From Acidobacteriota bacterium (GTDB taxonomy: Bacteria > Acidobacteriota > Terriglobia > Acidiferrales > UBA7541), in the NCBI GenBank assembly GCA_028876695.1, contig JAGWRH010000328.1:1-9821 (forward strand): a DNA stretch of 9,821 nucleotides, in the 5' to 3' direction. Each line of letters begins with the position of its first letter. The first letter of the stretch is position 1. The position numbers were made by a program, and so were the translations under genes. The notes below the pieces were generated by a model. The model saw nothing but the letters and a program-made list of their open reading frames with translations. It was not told the DNA's origin and made no database searches. Below are positions 6,627 to 9,821 of the stretch, piece after piece.

Positions 6627-7286
6627 TTAGGTCTCGGGCTGGCGTACTTTCCGAACGGCTTCCACGAAATGCCGCGTGTCCCGCTTCCCGGCTAATCGTA
6701 CGGTGCTCGCCTGTGGCCCCTTTTCGCCCTTTTCTTCTGCGAAATGGACCACGGTACCGACCTTCAACCGTCTAAATCCGCCGTTCAGGACGCTATCCTG
6801 ATGGAAATAGATGTCGCGCCCATCCGGCGCCGTCAGGAAACCGTATCCTTCCTCCCGAAAAATTCGCCCCACCCGCGCGACGGGCGCAGGCTCGTGCCGC
6901 TTGACCTCGCGGCGCTGCTTGCGCGCGTATTCCTGCAGCCGCCGCGATGCCGCCTGAAACGCTCGATTGATCGCCAGGCGAAGGTTCTTGCGCGGCGCGT
7001 CCAGCTCTTCCTGTTTCGAGACGGCGGTCTTTTTCACCTGCCGCAGCCGGTGCGCCAGTGTCGGCGCGCGCTTTACCACAATCTCGCCGCCCGGCAGCGT
7101 AAGGTCGATCCGAACTCCGTAGGCCGCGCCATTCCTCCTGTGCCGGTGGGGCACCTCGACGGCCACACGACAGCCCATGATCGGCTGGTAAAAGGTTTCT
7201 AATTTCCCGGCTTCCTCTCGGATCCAGTCCTTCACGTTCTCTGAAGATTCCATGTTGCGAAAGGTAATCTGCATGGGCAACTGCAT
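6627..7286 (-). CDS. Ribosome hibernation (HPF/RaiA) domain fused to a cold-shock domain
   Basis: With the ATG at 7286 this is a 219-residue protein. Residues about 5-120 form an HPF/RaiA (S30AE) domain: QITFRNMESSENVKDWI, then GCRVAVEVPHRHRR and YGVRIDLTLPGGEIVVKR, then a basic helix region rich in Arg, Lys and Gln. Residues about 138-198 form a cold-shock domain with RNP1-like GYGFLTAPDG (147-156) and RNP2-like IYFHQDSV (159-166), and the typical KGPQASTV near its end. HPF domains bind the small ribosomal subunit and silence it in stress or stationary phase; cold-shock domains bind single-stranded RNA. The usual C-terminal dimerisation domain of long HPF is absent, its place taken by the cold-shock domain. 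The start is chosen because GGGAG (7294-7298) sits seven bases before the ATG; an upstream TTG at 7292 is too close to it. The architecture is known from database families but little studied. It has its own candidate leader region. Confidence 0.87.
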   Translation of the reverse strand: MQLPMQITFRNMESSENVKDWIREEAGKLETFYQPIMGCRVAVEVPHRHRRNGAAYGVRIDLTLPGGEIVVKRAPTLAHRLRQVKKTAVSKQEELDAPRKNLRLAINRAFQAASRRLQEYARKQRREVKRHEPAPVARVGRIFREEGYGFLTAPDGRDIYFHQDSVLNGGFRRLKVGTVVHFAEEKGEKGPQASTVRLAGKRDTRHFVEAVRKVRQPET

Positions 7287-7293
7287 AGGCAAG

Positions 7294-7298
7294 CTCCC
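7294..7298 (-). promoter_or_regulatory. Ribosome-binding site of the HPF-CSD gene
   Basis: GGGAG on the minus strand, seven bases before the ATG at 7286. It leaves only one base before the alternative TTG at 7292, so the ATG is preferred. Confidence 0.6.
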
Positions 7299-7312
7299 GG
7301 CGCGCAGGTGCG

Positions 7313-7326
7313 TCCAACATGTTGGA
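7313..7326. repeat. 14-bp perfect palindrome in the HPF-CSD leader
   Basis: TCCAACATGTTGGA is a perfect palindrome with no spacer, ending 26 bases before the HPF-CSD ATG. It could be an operator for a dimeric regulator, or a hairpin in the mRNA leader. About one 14-bp palindrome is expected by chance every 16 kb, so its position in a leader is the main point in its favour. Confidence 0.4.
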
Positions 7327-7327
7327 A

Positions 7328-7355
7328 GAAGCCGCGCTCTGCGATCAGCGGCTTC
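7328..7355 (-). other. Stem-loop between the aldehyde dehydrogenase and HPF-CSD genes
   Basis: An 8-bp perfect stem (GAAGCCGC with GCGGCTTC) encloses a 12-base loop. No T-run follows on either strand, so it is a weak case for an intrinsic terminator. If the -10-like TATGAT just upstream is used, the stem would form at the very 5' end of the HPF-CSD mRNA. Confidence 0.4.
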
Positions 7356-7363
7356 CTGTATCT

Positions 7364-7395
7364 ATCATAAGCCTTGGGCGCCGCTCGCGGGTCAA
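7364..7395 (-). promoter_or_regulatory. Candidate promoter of the HPF-CSD gene
   Basis: TATGAT at 7364-7369 matches the -10 consensus 5/6, and TTGACC at 7390-7395 matches the -35 consensus 5/6. The 20-bp spacer is longer than ideal. The predicted start near 7357 would leave a leader of about 70 bases containing the stem-loop and the palindrome. Confidence 0.35.
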
Positions 7396-7432
7396 ACCAA
7401 TAAGCGGCTACCTGCGCACCGGCGCTCAGCCA

Positions 7433-8974
7433 TTAACCTTGGCCTCCCATCCTCATAATGAACGGGTTCGGCGCGTTGCCGACCGTATCGATCCAGACGC
7501 TCTTGGTCTGCAAGTATTCGCGAATCGCCTCCATTCCGCTTTCCCGGCCAATTCCCGACCGCTTATAGCCTCCAAAAGGTGACATATAGCTGACCGCGCG
7601 GTACGTATTCACCCATACGGTCCCGGCTTCCAACCGTTCGGACATCATCAGCGCCCGCCTGATGCTGGTCGTCCACACGCCCGCTGACAGTCCATACATC
7701 GAGTCGTTCGCGATCCGGGTTGCTTCCTCTTCGTCATCGAAAGGAATGATGGAAAGCACCGGCCCGAAAACCTCCTCTTGCGCGATGCGCATATTCGGTT
7801 TCACGCCCGTGAAGATCGTCGGTTCCACGAACCATCCGTTGCCGCATTCCGGCCGCTTTGCCGGCCCGCCGCCAAGCTGGCAAGTCGCGCCTTCCTCTTT
7901 CGCGATGCGGATGTAATCGAGCACTTTTTGATACTGCGGCTGGGTCGTGATCGGCCCCACTTGCGTATTGGGATCGATCGGGTTACCCATCTTCGCCGTT
8001 CTCGCCATCGCCAGCAGTTTTTCGACGAATTGATCGTAGATCGGCCGATGCAGCAGCAGGCGCGATCCGGCGATGCACGTCTGGCCCGTCGCCGCGAAAA
8101 TCCCGGAAATCGCGCCCTTCACGGCCTCATCCAGCTCCGCATCGTCGAATACGATGTTGGCGGATTTTCCGCCCAGCTCCAGCGTTACCCGCTTCAAGCC
8201 GCGCGCCGCCATTGAATAGACGTGCTCGCCAGTTTTATCTCCGCCGGTAAACGCCACCTTCGCCACATCCTTGTGGGTCACCAGAGTTTCACCCACTTCG
8301 GTGCCGAATCCGGCCACGATATTGACGACGCCCGGCGGAAACCCCGCGCGCTCAAATAGCTCGCCAAACTCCAGCGCCGATACGGACGCGAACTCTGACG
8401 GTTTCCACACCACCGTGTTCCCCGCCGCCAGCGCCGGCGCTAATTTCCACGTCGCCAGCAGCAGCGGCGAATTCCATGGCGTAATGGCCGCCACCACGCC
8501 CACCGGTTCCTCGCGCGTGAAATTGAACACGCCCGGCTTGTCGATCGGAATCACGCGGCCTTCGATCTTGTCCGCCAAGCCGCCGAAATAGTGAAACCAT
8601 TGCGGGATGTATTTCACCTGGCCGCCCATCTCCGCGATCAGCTTGCCGTTGTCGGTTGTCTCGATCTGCCCTAGGCGCTCGGCCTCTCCCGCGATCAGGT
8701 CAGCCAGCTTCCGCAGCAAATGTCCGCGAGCCGTGGCCGACATATTGCGCCACGCCGGATCGTAGAACGCTTTCTTCGCCGCGGCGACCGCGCGGTTGAT
8801 ATCTTCACTCGCGCCGCGCGGGATCAGCGCCCACGGCTTTGCCGTGTACGGGTTCACCGATTCAAACCAATTCCCCGTGCTAGGCTCCACCCATTTCCCG
8901 CCGATCAACATCTTGTGTTTCTTCATTTCACCGGCATGTGCCGATGTGACCCCTGCCTGAGTTGTCGTCGCCAT
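7433..8974 (-). CDS. NAD-dependent aldehyde dehydrogenase
   Basis: This 513-residue protein is a member of the classical aldehyde dehydrogenase superfamily and looks complete. Catalytic residues are Asn168 (TPWNSP), Lys191 (WKPSE), Glu266 (TLELGGK) and the nucleophile Cys300 (GQTCIAG), and Glu401 lies in QEEVFGPV. Glu194 in WKPSE is the position that in this family favours NAD+ over NADP+. The substrate is not determined by the motifs; FTGGDKTGEHV in place of the common FTGSTEVG resembles betaine- or hydroxymuconic-semialdehyde-type branches, but this is loose. The first 16 residues (MATTTQAGVTSAHAGE) are low-complexity and starts at Met17 or Met22 are possible. The gene starts three bases after the stop of the carboxymuconolactone-decarboxylase-like gene, so the two are surely co-transcribed. 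A role in oxidising an aldehyde from hydroxyacid or aromatic breakdown is inferred from the neighbours. Confidence 0.93.
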   Translation of the reverse strand: MATTTQAGVTSAHAGEMKKHKMLIGGKWVEPSTGNWFESVNPYTAKPWALIPRGASEDINRAVAAAKKAFYDPAWRNMSATARGHLLRKLADLIAGEAERLGQIETTDNGKLIAEMGGQVKYIPQWFHYFGGLADKIEGRVIPIDKPGVFNFTREEPVGVVAAITPWNSPLLLATWKLAPALAAGNTVVWKPSEFASVSALEFGELFERAGFPPGVVNIVAGFGTEVGETLVTHKDVAKVAFTGGDKTGEHVYSMAARGLKRVTLELGGKSANIVFDDAELDEAVKGAISGIFAATGQTCIAGSRLLLHRPIYDQFVEKLLAMARTAKMGNPIDPNTQVGPITTQPQYQKVLDYIRIAKEEGATCQLGGGPAKRPECGNGWFVEPTIFTGVKPNMRIAQEEVFGPVLSIIPFDDEEEATRIANDSMYGLSAGVWTTSIRRALMMSERLEAGTVWVNTYRAVSYMSPFGGYKRSGIGRESGMEAIREYLQTKSVWIDTVGNAPNPFIMRMGGQG

Positions 8975-8977
8975 GGT

Positions 8978-9370
8978 TTATGCCCTTGATGCCGCTTCTT
9001 TCTGTTCCTGCAGCACCTCCCGCGCAATCCGGAACGAATCTACCGCCGCCGGCACGCCGCAATAAATCGCCACTTGTAGCAACACCTCTCGAATTTCTTC
9101 CGGCGTCACGCCGTTCACCAGCGCACCCTTCAAATGCGCGCGGAGCTCGTGCGGACGGTTCAGCGCACTGATCATCGCCAGGTTCAACATGCTGCGTGTT
9201 TTGCGAGGCAATTGCTCGCGGCCCCAGATCGCTCCCCAGCAATACTCGGTTACCAATTCCTGCAGCGGCCGGTTGAAGTCATCCGCTGTCTCAAACGCCT
9301 TATCCACGTACTCCTTGCCCAAAACCGCGGTTCGAATTTGCCGCCCGCGCTCAAACGTGCTCTTATCCAT
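8978..9370 (-). CDS. Carboxymuconolactone decarboxylase family protein (PcaC-like)
   Basis: This 130-residue protein has the usual length and motifs of the gamma-carboxymuconolactone decarboxylase family: an N-terminal helix region, LVTEYCWGAIWGREQL (39-54), the core RPHELRAHLKGALVNGVT (72-89) with His79, and EEIREVLLQVAIYCGVPAA (91-109). The CxxC pair of AhpD-type peroxidase relatives is absent. True PcaC decarboxylates carboxymuconolactone in the protocatechuate branch of the beta-ketoadipate pathway, but no other pca gene is visible here. Many family members sit in uncharacterised catabolic operons, so I do not assign pcaC. The ATG follows AGGAGAGGA (9378-9386) with seven bases between. 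It lies 64 bp after the dehydrogenase gene and three bases before the aldehyde dehydrogenase gene. Confidence 0.88.
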   Translation of the reverse strand: MDKSTFERGRQIRTAVLGKEYVDKAFETADDFNRPLQELVTEYCWGAIWGREQLPRKTRSMLNLAMISALNRPHELRAHLKGALVNGVTPEEIREVLLQVAIYCGVPAAVDSFRIAREVLQEQKEAASRA

Positions 9371-9434
9371 TTCGTCGTCCTCTCCTGGTCTAAAATTTCA
9401 ATGGTATCGATTCGCTTTCTGGCTTGCCATAACG

Positions 9435-9821
9435 CTATTGCGAACCTACTCGTACTCCCGCCCATTCTTCCACGGTTCTCGCCATCGCGGTCATGTCCGC
9501 GTCGTAACCCTCCGACGCCGTCGCGATCGAAAGCAGTTGCCGCACCGCGCTACCCACCACCATCGGGACTCCCAGCGCATCGGCTTCGCCCATACACAAT
9601 CGGATGTCCTTGTTCAGCAGACCGATGCCGAATCCGTAGCTGAATGTGCGCGAGATCACGTGCTGCTTGATTTTGTCCTGCGTCGCGCTGTTCCGCGCTG
9701 TCCCGGCATTAAACACATCTACGATCAGCGATGGAGCGAGCCCCGCCTTCACTCCCATCGCCATCGCTTCGGACGTAATCGCCATCGCCGTGGCCGAGAG
9801 CAAGTTGTTCAGCAGCTTCAT
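9435..9821 (-). CDS. NAD(P)-dependent beta-hydroxyacid dehydrogenase, C-terminal part (partial)
   Basis: Only the C-terminal 128 residues are inside the window; the reading frame is open to the right edge, so the Met at the edge is internal. The visible part is the helical domain of the 3-hydroxyisobutyrate dehydrogenase/tartronate-semialdehyde reductase family. KLLNN (Lys2 of the visible part) corresponds to the catalytic lysine motif KxxNN, followed by a long helix with SEAMAMGVKAGL, then the domain motif FGIGLLNKDIRLC (64-76) and A-x-x-L-G-V-P. The NAD(P)-binding Rossmann half lies outside. Such enzymes oxidise beta-hydroxyacids to semialdehydes, or the reverse. With an aldehyde dehydrogenase in the same operon, a hydroxyacid-to-semialdehyde-to-acid route is possible, but the substrate is unknown. 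Confidence 0.88.
   Translation of the reverse strand: MKLLNNLLSATAMAITSEAMAMGVKAGLAPSLIVDVFNAGTARNSATQDKIKQHVISRTFSYGFGIGLLNKDIRLCMGEADALGVPMVVGSAVRQLLSIATASEGYDADMTAMARTVEEWAGVRVGSQ

Noticed and set aside
8978..9370. Assignment as pcaC of the protocatechuate pathway
   Set aside because: The family match is good, but no other pca gene is present and family members have varied roles, so only the family name is given.

Overview
The window is a gene-dense, GC-rich bacterial stretch with every recognisable gene on the minus strand, so transcription runs from the high coordinates to the low ones. The best guess for the host is Acidobacteriota or a similar GC-rich aerobic soil lineage. This rests on gene content (an alternative-complex-III-type cluster, a ribosome-hibernation/cold-shock fusion protein, a Cfa/reductase pair) and not on any rRNA or phylogenetic marker, so it is a low-to-moderate confidence guess. 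There are no tRNA or rRNA genes, IS elements, CRISPR arrays or phage genes that I can see.

Reading in the direction of transcription: (1) 9821-7433, a three-gene catabolic-looking cassette. It holds the C-terminal part of a beta-hydroxyacid dehydrogenase (cut by the right edge), a carboxymuconolactone-decarboxylase-family protein and an NAD-type aldehyde dehydrogenase. Spacing is 64 bp and then 3 bp, which suggests one operon; the substrate is unknown. (2) 7432-6627, a leader region with a -10-like element, a stem-loop and a 14-bp perfect palindrome, followed by a protein fusing a ribosome hibernation (HPF/RaiA) domain to a cold-shock domain. (3) 6540-4082, a cyclopropane-fatty-acid-synthase-like methyltransferase with a textbook ribosome-binding site, overlapping by 22 bp a geranylgeranyl-reductase-type flavoprotein. 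The pair looks translationally coupled and may modify lipid acyl or isoprenoid chains. (4) 3950-1, a promoter-like region followed by four genes in the order pentahaem cytochrome c, Tat-exported molybdopterin-oxidoreductase-like protein, four-cluster ferredoxin and NrfD-type membrane subunit (cut by the left edge). This is the core order of alternative complex III (ActA-ActB1-ActB2-ActC) and of the related Qrc complex, here with the two ActB halves as separate genes.

The four respiratory genes should form one membrane complex on the outer face of the cytoplasmic membrane. The NrfD subunit would bind (mena)quinol, the ferredoxin subunit would carry electrons, the molybdopterin-type subunit would act as scaffold, and the pentahaem cytochrome would pass electrons to a soluble carrier or terminal oxidase. 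The molybdopterin-like subunit keeps an N-terminal iron-sulfur motif but has no cysteine in the usual Mo-ligand region. That fits the Mo-free ACIII/Qrc type better than a true Mo reductase.

Nothing in the window amounts to a clearly new system. The points most worth following are the Cfa/reductase pair, the HPF-CSD fusion with its structured leader, and the exact class of the split respiratory complex. No stretch longer than about 190 bp lacks a gene.
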